A stretch of DNA of 64,000 nucleotides from NCBI GenBank assembly GCA_039519185.1, contig CM076850.1, forward strand, positions 163,016,974 through 163,080,973, read 5' to 3'. Positions 43,201 to 52,969 of the stretch are shown here, piece after piece (the first letter of the stretch is position 1; each line of letters begins with the position of its first letter). The notes beneath the pieces were generated by a model. That model searched no databases. It was not told the DNA's origin and saw only the letters and a list, made by a program, of their open reading frames with translations. The stretch comes from Astragalus membranaceus. Taxonomy: Eukaryota > Streptophyta > Magnoliopsida > Fabales > Fabaceae. Made by a program: the position numbers and the translations under genes.

Positions 43201-43735
43201 GGTGAGCAATATTCTGAGGGACTGGGCCCTGCACGTGTGGATGAACCATTATTGGTGAATTGAAACCCGCCGGAATTCCTGGGGCAATAACAGGAATTGG
43301 GATCTGAATCTGGGCTTGATGCGTCCCTGTTCCAACTTCGTTCACAATTGTATTAGGCTGAGCGTGCCCCGTGGTTCCCGAAGGATCTCCTCCAGGGTTT
43401 GCATCAGCGGCAGGAGGCGTATAGCCCAATGGGAGACCATAGGGAGGCCATTTCACAGCTTGGAGGGTTTGAGAGATCCCAGACCCAGGAAGGGGAGGAG
43501 GATTGTTCGTCCCAGCAATAGCAGTTTCAGTTGTGCCAACATCTCTTAAGGCACTTAGCACTCTTATGACCTCCGCCATTTGAGCCTTTAGGACTTCCAT
43601 CTCAGCTTGAACGACTTGATTCTCCTGATTCTGACCATGCTGACCCTGACCATTAGGATCCAGGCCTCCTGGAATTCCGTCATCCTGATGTGGCTGCGGA
43701 TCGTTCTGATCAAGATCGGCTTGATTGTTTTCCAT
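40226..43735 (-). CDS. Ogre-like gag-protease polyprotein (1169 aa)
   Basis: An open frame on the minus strand from ATG 43735. The N-terminus is Gln/Asn/Pro-rich with a short helical stretch (about residues 40-65). A retrotransposon gag domain lies at about 245-400 (LKFKAPTFDKYRGTTCPVSH, then ESFKEYAQRWRNLAAQV). Cys-rich motifs follow (CAFHSGAVGHVVEDCKAF; CARKDTCDNPRCIGACEGF). The aspartic protease is at about 875-980 with LIDNGSSLNVLP, where Asn replaces the Ser/Thr usual after Asp, and the later CLLGRPWIH. A G-patch-like motif (GYQIGKGLGKAAQGI) sits near 1040. Gag assembles the particle and protease processes the polyprotein. The stop at 40226 overlaps a splice donor, so a spliced RNA could encode gag-pro-pol as one chain, while unspliced RNA would stop here. 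Confidence 0.93.
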   Translation of the reverse strand: MENNQADLDQNDPQPHQDDGIPGGLDPNGQGQHGQNQENQVVQAEMEVLKAQMAEVIRVLSALRDVGTTETAIAGTNNPPPLPGSGISQTLQAVKWPPYGLPLGYTPPAADANPGGDPSGTTGHAQPNTIVNEVGTGTHQAQIQIPIPVIAPGIPAGFNSPIMVHPHVQGPVPQNIAHRHMTPVVASMNNPHYGAGVFPQNYPAEARSQYQMLEERLRAVEGAGSRARNAHELCLVPDLVLPLKFKAPTFDKYRGTTCPVSHVTMYCRKMTAYARDDNLMMHCFQESLAGAPLDWYMQLEPTNIRCWKDMADAFMRQYQYNNDLAPDRTQLQCMSKRDNESFKEYAQRWRNLAAQVKPPLLDKEMVHMFMETLPAVYYDRLVGSVASNFSEMVVTGERVENGMRSGRIAHSPTPPASQKKPFFGSHKKKEGETNAVIGASGPSHSNPSQAISVPPQAPLAQPFQSNYQHRNYNERKPAVFDPIPMSYTDLFNYLITNKIISTRQMKPYQPPYPRGYNANATCAFHSGAVGHVVEDCKAFKYVVQELLDKKSISFQQPNVATNPLPGHGGSAINAVGHQEGQCLVRKVDCIQMPLNFIHAELCRFGIIKEGCARKDTCDNPRCIGACEGFKPILQDLLDRHLVQVGIQEKEEGVFTLQSGNGGFRRPIEIPCNLNSSLAVTRPSTVVIPVPAAAPSGETRMTPWSCNVQMQAEVPKGTLDITNIAGGSCITRSGRMYTPENLRREQSKGTEERARKGKDKEAVEVRDVSDKEAQEFLRVMRQSEYRVVDQLNQTPSKISMLSLLLSSEAHRAALLKVLNEAHVSHDITVNQLDGIVGSIVASNYLTFSDTELPPAGKSHNQALHISVKCGDHILARVLIDNGSSLNVLPKSTMDKLDVDCSYLKPSSTLVRAFDGSVKEVFGEVEMPMQVGPEVFYVVFQVMDINSSYSCLLGRPWIHAAGAVPSSLHQKLKFVARGKLIVISGEEEILINRSPPEHYVEAAEESFETAFQGLEISNAVFVEGEPRWKPKWSRADMMTAKVMLGHGYQIGKGLGKAAQGIVMPIQLRGNIERFGVGYIPSLADRERLTSDWREKWLAKLRGKAPNQERIVIANLKDNFRSAGMLNPDQVNMVEEGSSSSGRAEGLVRCCAVGEKLQNWEIMDFPVFSNLK

Positions 43736-44088
43736 GCTTCTTGCTTGCAGACGCGTCCAATAGCGATGATTAACCAGCTTGCCTAATTCTCTGTTGACGG
43801 AACACGCTTATGAACACAAGAACGAATAAATGAATGCAATGCGAATGAATGCGTGTTTAGTTTTTCTTGCCGAGAATCGCAGCGTATTATGTCTTGTCAT
43901 AGATACGCAGGTAAATCTTTGATTATTTTTGTTATATCACTTTCTTTGGATCATACTGAAATTGGAATCTGGAAGCGAAACGGGTGTATTTAAACAAAAT
44001 ACTTCAAAATCTGAGTACGACATTCTGATACAATGATTGAAAAAGGAAAGGTACAATAAAACAAAATGGAAAATTACAATAAAGAAGC

Positions 44089-46269
44089 TCAAATACAAAG
44101 AGCTTTGATATTTCCACTCCTTTTCCTCTTGTTGTTGGTAGAGGTACTTCCGGCTTTTCCTTTGGCTTCCTCAACTAGGGCTCTGCAGTACTCCACAAAT
44201 TTGTACACCTCAAGCGGGGTGTTGAGGGGATGCATCTCAGTTTCAGCTTTTCTTAATTTCTTGGGCACATCCGCAAGAGCCTGGTTGACCGACTCTGATA
44301 GCTTGGAGAACCTATCCTTCCAGTGTTGAACTTCATCCCTCAGTTCAATGATGACTGCCTGCTCTTCAATCCTACCGAGCAGCTCAACATAGTGATGTTC
44401 CCAATACTGACTTTCATCCCTCACTTGCAGGTATGCATTGCTGATGTGACAAAGACGCTTCTTCAACTCATCAGAATCCTCTTGCTCTGCTTTTAGGGCC
44501 CGCTGATATTCCCTGAGGATGTTCTCAAAAGAGTCTCTCTCTTGCACAACACTGTCTAACTTACTCTCCCATTCAGCTTGTAACATGCGGGATTCTCTCT
44601 TTGACTTGGCAAGCAAGCTTTTCGCCGTTCTCTCTTCCATTTTTGCTTCATCCCATAACTCTTTCCACTGATTGGCTTCTTCTAGGGCCTTCTTCTCTTT
44701 CAAGCTTCGTCTCTTGATTTCTTCCTTGGCTCCTTGCAGATACCTTTGAACTTCTAACTTGCTCTCCTCTTCCCCTTTTAGTTTCTGACTGAAACTCTCA
44801 ATGGTAGCAGACTTCAGGGCATTTTCTTCTTTCAACCTCTTGTTCTTCAGAGCCATCTTCTCTATCTCAGCTTGCAAAGATTTCTTCTCTTCCTCTGCCT
44901 TCATCAGAGCCAACTTAACTTCGCCTAATTCTTCGACAACAGGGGCACTGGCGTCTACTACTTCCCTCTCGACTCGCAACTCTTTTTGGTAAGGCAGTGG
45001 AACATTCTGGATCCTTTTTCCGAGCCACTGAGCGAAGGTGATACCACTAGTCCTCTGAGCGAGCTCTACTTTTCCCATGCGAACCACCGTACTCCAGGCT
45101 TGCAAGACCTTTCTAAGCAAACTGTCATCTCTTGGTCCTCCTTCATAGATGTAAAGCGGGAATATCATATCTTCAGTAGGCGAATTCCTCATCGGATACC
45201 CTAATTGCCTCAGAGTCAGAGACGGGTTGTAGTTGATGCATCCCTTAGTGCCCATTAGCGGGACATTTTGGAAACCACCACAGCGGAAGACCACCTCGGG
45301 CCTGTCTTCCCAGCAAGATGAGAGATACCAGCGGATCGAGTGTTCATCTAGACCCCCTAGAAACTGGATCCACTCTTGAATACTCATAGCTTTCACCTCA
45401 CAAGTTACAGCGTAGCTAATCAACTTTTCCACTCGTGTTGGGTTGGTGAAGGCATGAATGAGAAGCCATGCATACAACAGGTGAGAAGAGCAAGAGATTT
45501 TCTTCCTTCTCAACTCACAATGATGAGTGAAAGCAGAATAAGTGTCAGCAAGGATGGCGGGAATTGGATTGATGGGACTCTTCCTATTCTGAAAAGCTAG
45601 GAAAATACCAATAACGGTCACATCCACATACCTCTCAATCTGCGGAAAGAGAACAACCCCAAAAATTGCTAAGGCCAAAACTCGCTTGAAGACAACCCAA
45701 TTTTTACTTCTAGCATAGGCTCCCATTAAACCTTCGAGGTAGCTCTGCGGGAAACCTATCACATTGTTTCTCTTCTGCTTTTGGAGCTTCAGATCCTCTA
45801 CACTCACTTGCAATAATGCAGCGAACCCCTCATCTGTGTAGTACTGTTCTTGATACCGGTAGGGGACAGCTTCTGTCTGAGTGAAACCCAAAATCTGCTG
45901 ATATTCCTCCAATGTGGGGGCCATTTGAAAATTTTTGAAAAGAAAGCACCTGATTTCTGGGTCATAGAATCTACTCAAAGCCGCGATAGCCTCAGTCTGC
46001 ACCTCTAGCAACAACAACTTCCGGAGGTTCCCATAAGCATTGTCAAACGATCCCCTTTCAATAGGTCCCATCAGGTCAACACATTTTTTCAGACTAGTCA
46101 CATCTACCTTGTTTACAACAGGGTACCTTGGAGTATACACCGTTTCCCTTCTAGATTCCATGCCGTATCTATGACAAAAATTTCTCATTACTTGGGGTTC
46201 TCGGCAAGCAAACCATGATGAAATGCAAAGATGCATGCGAAAATTATCGAAAATGTATGTTTTATGCAA
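44089..46269 (-). CDS. Ogre-like ORF1, extra protein upstream of gag (726 aa)
   Basis: A long open frame before gag on the minus strand. The first ATG is at 46269, but the conserved part begins around MESRRETVYTPRYPV, so an internal Met may be the real start. Residues about 70-400 carry the pattern seen in plant ORF1-type proteins (AIAALSRFYDPEIRCFLFKN, MAPTLEEYQQILGF, FVVFPQ-like and HELRRKKISCSSH-like segments; DUF7745-like by memory). Residues about 440-690 are strongly heptad-like and rich in Glu/Lys (coiled coil), followed by a basic KRKRSG tail. The function of Ogre ORF1 is not known. A 353-nt spacer separates it from gag. It is intact, which suggests selection in recent transposition. 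Confidence 0.88.
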   Translation of the reverse strand: MHKTYIFDNFRMHLCISSWFACREPQVMRNFCHRYGMESRRETVYTPRYPVVNKVDVTSLKKCVDLMGPIERGSFDNAYGNLRKLLLLEVQTEAIAALSRFYDPEIRCFLFKNFQMAPTLEEYQQILGFTQTEAVPYRYQEQYYTDEGFAALLQVSVEDLKLQKQKRNNVIGFPQSYLEGLMGAYARSKNWVVFKRVLALAIFGVVLFPQIERYVDVTVIGIFLAFQNRKSPINPIPAILADTYSAFTHHCELRRKKISCSSHLLYAWLLIHAFTNPTRVEKLISYAVTCEVKAMSIQEWIQFLGGLDEHSIRWYLSSCWEDRPEVVFRCGGFQNVPLMGTKGCINYNPSLTLRQLGYPMRNSPTEDMIFPLYIYEGGPRDDSLLRKVLQAWSTVVRMGKVELAQRTSGITFAQWLGKRIQNVPLPYQKELRVEREVVDASAPVVEELGEVKLALMKAEEEKKSLQAEIEKMALKNKRLKEENALKSATIESFSQKLKGEEESKLEVQRYLQGAKEEIKRRSLKEKKALEEANQWKELWDEAKMEERTAKSLLAKSKRESRMLQAEWESKLDSVVQERDSFENILREYQRALKAEQEDSDELKKRLCHISNAYLQVRDESQYWEHHYVELLGRIEEQAVIIELRDEVQHWKDRFSKLSESVNQALADVPKKLRKAETEMHPLNTPLEVYKFVEYCRALVEEAKGKAGSTSTNNKRKRSGNIKALCI

Positions 46270-47311
46270 AGGATGATGTGTAAATGATGATGATGATGTT
46301 CTATGTCTATGTAACTCAGAGACCAGTCCTTATTGGCAGTGATTCAAGTTTTTTTTGGAAAATGCGGGTCGTACGTTATTTCATATGGACCGGTATGAGA
46401 AAGGCTACATCGGTAACTCTTTCACTCCCTCTTTTTTTTTTTAAAATAAAGTGGTTCATATGTCACTTCGTACAGACCGGCGAAAGAAAGGTTACAACGG
46501 TAACTCTTTCTCTATTTTCTCTTTTTTCGAAAAATCTCCTTTTCTTTTTGAAAACGTGCCTAGTTTACAATGCAGCACACAATTTGGAAAGCCCTTGTGA
46601 CCTAAAAAGGGGTGAGACCTACGATCTAGGGCAATTTAAAGGGTAACCCTCCCATGTGGCTCTATTCACTCCCTCGCAAAGGCTACCAGAGCTAAATCTC
46701 TTTTATGATAACACCCACAACGATGGAATGCCATCTGGTGTGAGGTACCATAAAGAGCATACTCTGGCTGAAACTTTCGTGAGAGCAGAAGGACATCGGT
46801 CCAATTGGCAGTCACTACTCGTTTCCACTCTCCTAGGTGTTTTTCAGACCTTGGGTTTTAGGCCTCTCTCAAAGCTCATAATCATAAGGGGGTGAGTGTG
46901 TGTAGCGGGGACATACCGCCTAAAACTACCCACATATACCCCACCTGCGAAGGAAAACCCAGAACAGTCCAAACAATAGCAAGTGATAACATGTTGTCTA
47001 CCTAGGGTTCAATATCAAATTAGCTAGCCTAGGGTTTCAACAATAATCAAGTGCTTTGCTTTCCTCGGGAAAGGGAGCCGAGAAGAGGGGAACATAACAA
47101 GATGGGGGGAAATGCATTAGGGTACTAAGCACATAAGCAAAGACGAGGAAAAATAAACATGGAAGGAGAGAAAACAAATGCACATGCATACAACATGATA
47201 AGAAGAACAAACCGAAAAGGGATAGAAGCAAACAAAGTATCCAAATCGCATCGATAGCACACTAAACCACACATTTAATTAGTTAGGCTTGACCCACTTA
47301 AAAAAGAAAAG
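46270..47311 (-). other. Ogre-like element 5' leader
   Basis: About 1 kb between the PBS and ORF1, without a convincing ORF. It contains two similar units around gaccggtatgagaaaggcta and gaccggcgaaagaaaggtta (plus strand, 46388 and 46479), each followed by an a(t/c)cggtaactctttc-type sequence: a ~90-bp imperfect duplication. Confidence 0.6.
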
Positions 47312-47329
47312 TCCCCAGTGAAGTCGCCA
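47312..47329 (-). other. Primer binding site of the Ogre-like element
   Basis: The minus strand reads tggcgacttcactgggga, starting 2 nt after the LTR end GCAACA. TGG matches the CCA end of a tRNA. The sequence resembles the tRNA-Arg-type PBS reported for the Tat/Ogre lineage, but the tRNA match was not verified. Confidence 0.8.
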
Positions 47330-47331
47330 GC

Positions 47332-50300
47332 TGTTGCACCCCAAAAAATCCGGTTCGGACTTCTCATTGTACAACGTGGAAAAGGTATGGAGCCGCCACC
47401 AATATTTTAATTTTAAGACCAAAACATTTAAAAAAGGTCTTTTAGACAAGGCGGATGGTCTTTCGAAAACTAGAGATATGGGTTCGGGGGTCGGTTACGC
47501 ATGGGGAAGGTATTAGCACCCCGTACCTCCTTTCTACCGAAAGGGAACCTTTAATTAAATGTGTGGTTTGAAGTGTTGATTTGAAAATGCTTTTATTTTG
47601 CCTCTTTATTGAGAAGGGAGTGAGAAGACTTAATGAAAACTTTTATTTTTGGCGCTTGACGAGAGTTGGCCTCTCGCTCCTACGTATCTCCGGGTGCGAT
47701 GGAGAATTCAAAGCTACGTAGTTCTTGGTTGTCCTAAAAAGGTTTTTGTTTTTTAGTCTGTTTAGATGAGTTTTCGCAGTAAGAGTGAGGATTCGCGATG
47801 ACCAAACAACAACGGTTTAGAGTGGCCGCGCTACTAACTCTTTTGAAAATGAAATTATCATTAACAACCAAACGGCAACGGCGCGAGTGATCATTAACGA
47901 TAATCGGTTTTGCTTTTGATTCGAGTGTTCGCGACGACCAAACAACAACGGTTTAGAGTGGCCGCGCTACTAACTCTTTTGAAAATGAAATTATCATTAA
48001 CAACCAAACGGCAACGGCGCGAGTGATCATTAATGATAATCGGTTTTTATTTTAGATGATCAAAAAGGGCTTTCGCAATCGAATTAATTTTGATTTGTTG
48101 TGCTTGACGAGGACGTGGCTCGCTCCTACGTATCCCAAATGGGAATCAAAGCGACGTAGTTCTAACTTCTTTAGTTTTGAAAAGGTTTTTGTTTTTTTAT
48201 CTTTTTGGTGAGTTTTCGCAATAGGACGAGCATTAGCGAGTGATTAAACTAACAAAGGCTATGGGTAATCACTGCTAAATACTCAAAAAGAGTTGTTACC
48301 TCTAGTCAGGCGAACAAAGGCTCTGATTGACTATTAGTAACAACTTGCTTTTATTATATTTTCGAAAAGGTTTTCGAAGTAGGACGAGCATTAGCGAATG
48401 ATTAAACTAACAAAGGTTATGAGTAATCATCGCTAAGTACTCATGTGAAATTGAAGAGCGTTCATAGAGATCAAACTAACAAAGGTTATAGGTGACCTCC
48501 ACTACTTGCTTATTTTTGTTTATTGAAAATGCTTTGAAAATTAATTGGTTTGGAAAAGAGTTTTTAGAAAAATAAATAAATCATTTTCAATCGAATTCTA
48601 TGTCCAAAACCAAATGCAAAATGAATGAATGAAGTTCAAACATATTCAACTAATCAAGCAATCATGAACATGTTGATCATCAACTAAGATTAAGCATGCC
48701 AATATAATCAAGAGATTTAATTGTCATAGATGCAAGACAAAGTTCTCAAAACAATAGCGTTTGTGTGTGAAGGAGAATTGCTACACAAGTTGGAAGCAAT
48801 CTCAAGAGGGGCACATATGCCTCTATGCTACACATGTTGGTAGCCTTATAAGGGCACATGATTGTGTAAAAGGGTTTGTGCACAATTAAGTCAAGACATT
48901 CAAATGGCATCAAGAACAAAGGAATACAATTGATCATAGGCATAGAGTATTCTAGGTTAGGTGAATGAACATGTGAGCAATGATGCATGATTTGGCAAGC
49001 ATGTGAATGCATGAGCATACAAGAATGAATGCATGAATGAGTAGACAAGAGGATGCATGAGCATACAAGAATGCATGAGCATTTGAGTATGATTACATTT
49101 ATTATGCAAGGAATAAATACTCGAGAATGCATGAGAGTGTCGCATAAATAGGGATGGATGAAGATGCATGAGGGTGAAAATGTTTTGGTAAAAGGTTTAG
49201 GTAAGAAAGTGGTAAAATGTTTTTGGGTTTTGGTGCTTTGGAAATGAGATGAAATGTTTTTGGTCTTGAAAGTGGTAAAAGTATTTTGGGGTTTATTTTA
49301 TAAAGTTGAAAAAGTATGAAATGCAAATGAGAAAATGTTTTGGGGTTTTTATGCAAAGATGCAAGTGGTAAAATGTTTTGAATGAAGGTGAAAATGTTTT
49401 ATGTGATGAGATAAAAATGTTTTGGTAAAAACTAAGTGAAATGGTAAAAACCAAAGTGGTAAAATGTTTTTATGTTTTTTTGGTAAAAAGTTAATGAAGT
49501 GGTAAGGTAAAATGGTAAAAAGTAAACAAACACAATGACATAACTTGCATTTACTCAACCACAATCAAAATGACAATCTTCAAGCAATCAAAGGGGTAAA
49601 AACCTAGTCATGGCCGAATGCATACAAGCATGGAATCATCAACTTATTTCATGCAAAAATTGACAAATTAACACACAAAACAACACAAAAGAAGAGGACC
49701 TAATCTATCATGCAAGTTCCTAAGACAAACATCAACCAAATCATGCATTTATTCACGCAAAATCAAAGGAAACAAAACTAGCAAAATGGGTATGAGAATG
49801 GGTTTTTATTTGATGAAAATTATACCAACAAGGTTTAAAATACAATAAAATGCAAGAAGACACAAGAACAATTCCTTCAAAGCCAAGGAGCCACCTCAAA
49901 CACCCAAGCCTCCCTAAGTGCTTGTCAATAATGTTTGAGATGGCTCCTCAAAGCATCAACAACAATATATGAAGGAGTTGAGATGAGGAGAAGAGAGATT
50001 ACATAATGAAAATTAAAGAAAATGCAAGAGTTTGTGAGCTTACCTCTAGATCTTGCTTGAAATGAAGAAGAAGATCAAAATAGAAACCAAGAACACTTGA
50101 ACCTCCTCTTGAATCCCACGAAAATCACTTGATATTGAAGGATTTGATGATGAACTTTGAAGATAATGCAAGATTAGAAGTGGATCTGTAGGAATCAAGA
50201 ATAATGAAGTTTGGATGGTTGAAAATTGAAGAATTGGTGGTGGAAATGGTGGGAGGTGGTCTTGGGTTTGAGAGGGGAGGAGGAGAGGAATTGTGATCTG

Positions 50301-51295
50301 ATTGTGTGCTAGGGTAAAATGAGAATCCCCCCCTTTGGTTTCTTATTTTTGGGTTTTATATGAGGTGCAAAATTAAGGGTATATAGGACATTGTGCTTTT
50401 GCCAACCATTGAGATTTGAGATAGAATTTGAATCAAGGGCCAAGATTGCAATGCACATGGATTAGGGACAAAGAGAAAACACAAATGAGTGAGGAATGGT
50501 TGGTGTCATATGAAATTGAAGAGTTTTTTGTACACAAAAATTGTTGAGGGCAATTAGGTCAATTTGCACATAGTTGTAGCCTAGGATTTGATCTAGAATT
50601 TTAATCAATGGCTAGGAATACAACTCACATGGATTAAGGGCATGAAGAAACACAAAATGAGGGAAAAAGGAGGGCTGAAATTCGCAGCCATGAGGAGGGA
50701 AGGAGAGGGAAAAAATGCAAGTTGTCACAAAATAGTACATTTTGTCTTATTAAGGACACTACCTTATTTTGATTCTTTTTTATTTTTCTTTTTATGATCA
50801 TTCTTTTATTCCATGAAGATTCTTTTTTTTTATTTTGGGCTCATCCTAGGATTCAATCATTGGGCCCAAAATTCCATGACAACACCACTCCCAAAATTGA
50901 TTTTGGGCCTCACTCTAGCGGAAATGACCATTTTGCCCTTTTCTTCGAAACTTGACTTTTTATGCAAAATTTAATCAATGATGCGCAAAAATTTATAACC
51001 CAACTCATTTTGACCCAAATGAATTCCTCCAAAGATGTCCAGTGATTTTTACTGAGAAATTATCTTTTAGGGTAAAATGACCAAAATGCCCTTTTTGACC
51101 CAAAAACCCTAATTTACCCAAAAAGTGCATTTCAACTCTAAAAATGATTTTAGAAACTTTGGAATGACTTTTAGGTCTCAAAATGCAATGCATAGGTCTC
51201 AAAATGCAATGCATGATGCTTCTCACTCCACAACTTATTTATTTTTGTGGAAAATTAGGGTTTTGATCTAAGCTGGACAAAATTGGGGTATGACA
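47332..51295 (-). repeat. 5' LTR of the Ogre-like element
   Basis: 3964 bp, direct repeat of 30900-34864 with only the few differences listed there. It should hold the promoter for minus-strand transcription. The plus-side flank aagga (51296-51300) is the TSD. Confidence 0.95.
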
Positions 51296-51746
51296 AAGGA
51301 AAGAAAGCTAAGAGAGGGTGAGGAATTTCTACCTGTTGGTCTCAAAGGAGAGTTCCACAAGTGTGAAGCTGCTGGTGTTCTTCAAAGGAGTGAAGAACCA
51401 GATACATTCAAAGCATACACAGAACCAGTTAGGGTTTTGTGAAAGAAATCAATAATAAAAAAGGCAAACAGAAAAATAGTAACGTGGTTGCCTTTGTGCA
51501 GATTCCGGTGCGATTCGTTGAAGGATTCAAGCCTTGAAACCTTCGCAGTGACAAAATATGTGTTCCTAAGTGAGAACACAAAATCGTGTCAATACTGTAA
51601 CCAGAGGGGTTTTAGTAACAATCTCTTGTAATCACCATTAAAGGTGTGATTGAAGCATTTGGAAGCTTCAATCACTGAGTTTCAGTGAAGAAAAGTGAAA
51701 CCCTAGCAGAGCTAGGGGAAGAAGAAGAAGAGAGAAGGCGGAGAAG

Positions 51747-51752
<6 letters not shown>

Positions 51753-51790
<38 letters not shown>
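51753..51790 (+). repeat. GA microsatellite in the copia C 5' LTR
   Basis: About 19 GA units. On the antisense strand this is a CT-rich stretch just downstream of the antisense TATA box, typical of plant 5' leaders. The 3' LTR has a non-repetitive gaagagagagaaagaaaag in its place. Confidence 0.9.
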
Positions 51791-51795
<5 letters not shown>

Positions 51796-51826
51796 AGAAA
51801 AAGTGGACTGAACCGGTTTACCCGGG

Positions 51827-51838
51827 GTTTTATAGTAA
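51827..51838 (-). promoter_or_regulatory. Antisense TATA box in the copia C 5' LTR
   Basis: The minus strand reads actataaaaccc, followed about 30-40 nt later by a long CT repeat. It is matched at the same place in the 3' LTR. It would drive transcription opposite to the element's genes. Confidence 0.5.
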
Positions 51839-52048
51839 CTGGATCGGGTTGGATCCGTTTCTTGAAGAGCAACCCGCATGTTGCTACAGTGGCTGATCCG
51901 GTGGGTCCACATAACCCGTTTTGGTCATCAAGTGGGCTGGCTCTGGTTTTTATCACTATGTGGGCTGGATATTCTGCTTGTTGCACACCCCAGTATTGAT
52001 TTTGGCAACCTGCAAGATAAAATCATTAAATGGTTAATAAATTCAATA

Positions 52049-52066
52049 TGGTATCATTGAGCATGG
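52049..52066 (+). other. Primer binding site of copia C (tRNA-Met type)
   Basis: tggtatcattgagcatgg directly after the LTR end resembles the plant initiator tRNA-Met PBS (TGGTATCAGAGC) with a small change, and parallels the copia B PBS. Confidence 0.78.
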
Positions 52067-52229
52067 TAACAATCCAGGGACAATTCTAAACCTAAATTCT
52101 AGTTCTTTATCTTTCTTTACAGATTCTGTTTTTCCTACACAGTAAGTGACTGTGTAGGTGTGAGTTTTTTGACAGTTTGTTTCTTTGTCACAGGATAGCT
52201 ATAGGTGATAGTTAAGGTGCAAAATCAAC

Positions 52230-52904
52230 ATGTCAAGTGCTAGTTTGTCTACCCAGATTCCTAAACTAACTGGGAAAAACTGGGACAGGTGGAGTTTGCA
52301 AATGGAAACCATTTTTGGCTTTCATGATGTTTTAGAAATTGTTCAAGAAGGGGTTCCAGCACTAGCTCAGAACCCTACCCCTGAACAAAGGGCTGAACAT
52401 AAGGAAAATACCAAGAAGGATTGAAAAGCCATCTATCTCATACACCAGGGGTGTGATGAGAGTAATTTTGACAGAATTAGAGGCATCAAAGTCTCTAAAA
52501 CTGCCTGTGACCTCCTTCACAAATACTATAATGGTGTTGCACCAGTCAAGGAGGAGAAACTGCAATCATTGAGAAAGCAGTATGAAAATCTAAACATGCA
52601 GGAGGGTGAAAGTATTACTGCTTTCTTTGGGAGACTAAAGAAAATCACTAATGCAATGAGTCTCAATGGAGAGACATTAACAGAACAAACTATTTGTAAG
52701 AAAATTCTTAGGTCCTTAACAAGAAAATTTGGTTTTATTATGAACAGCATTGAAGACACCATCAAGCCTGAAGATCTTAAAGTTGAAGACCTCCAAAGTA
52801 GGCTTGAAGCCAAAGAGTTTAGGATGAATCTCTTGAATGGTGAAGGTGAAGAAGATCAAGCTATGTTTGCTGCCAAACCAAAGGGAAATAAATGGACTAA
52901 GGGC

Positions 52905-52969
<65 letters not shown>

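Larger units (their letters stand above)
30900..51295 (-). mobile_element. Ogre/Tat-type Ty3-gypsy element, apparently complete
   Basis: A 20,396-bp element on the minus strand. It starts (minus) TGTCATACCCCAATTTTG and ends GGGTGCAACA, with LTRs at 47332-51295 (5') and 30900-34864 (3'). The 5-bp TSD aagga is at 30895-30899 and 51296-51300. PBS, ORF1, gag-protease, a candidate intron, RT-RNaseH-integrase and PPT follow in this order. An extra ORF before gag, very large size, and a second RNase H domain are known marks of the Ogre/Tat lineage, common in legumes. All three reading frames are open and the LTRs differ at only a few places by eye, so it is a recent insertion and may be autonomous. 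Confidence 0.94.
51301..52048 (+). repeat. copia C 5' LTR, second part
   Basis: It continues the LTR after the Ogre insertion (aagaaagctaagagagggtg...) to attcaata just before the PBS. The 3' LTR (54222-54944) matches with many differences and lacks the first ~450 bp. The antisense strand has TATA, CT-rich leader and splice-like boundaries (see findings). Confidence 0.8.

Noticed and set aside
51672..51999. 104-aa ORFs on both strands over the GA repeat
   Set aside because: Composition is dictated by the GA/CT microsatellite (poly-Arg-Glu or poly-Ser-Leu); no start context or domain.
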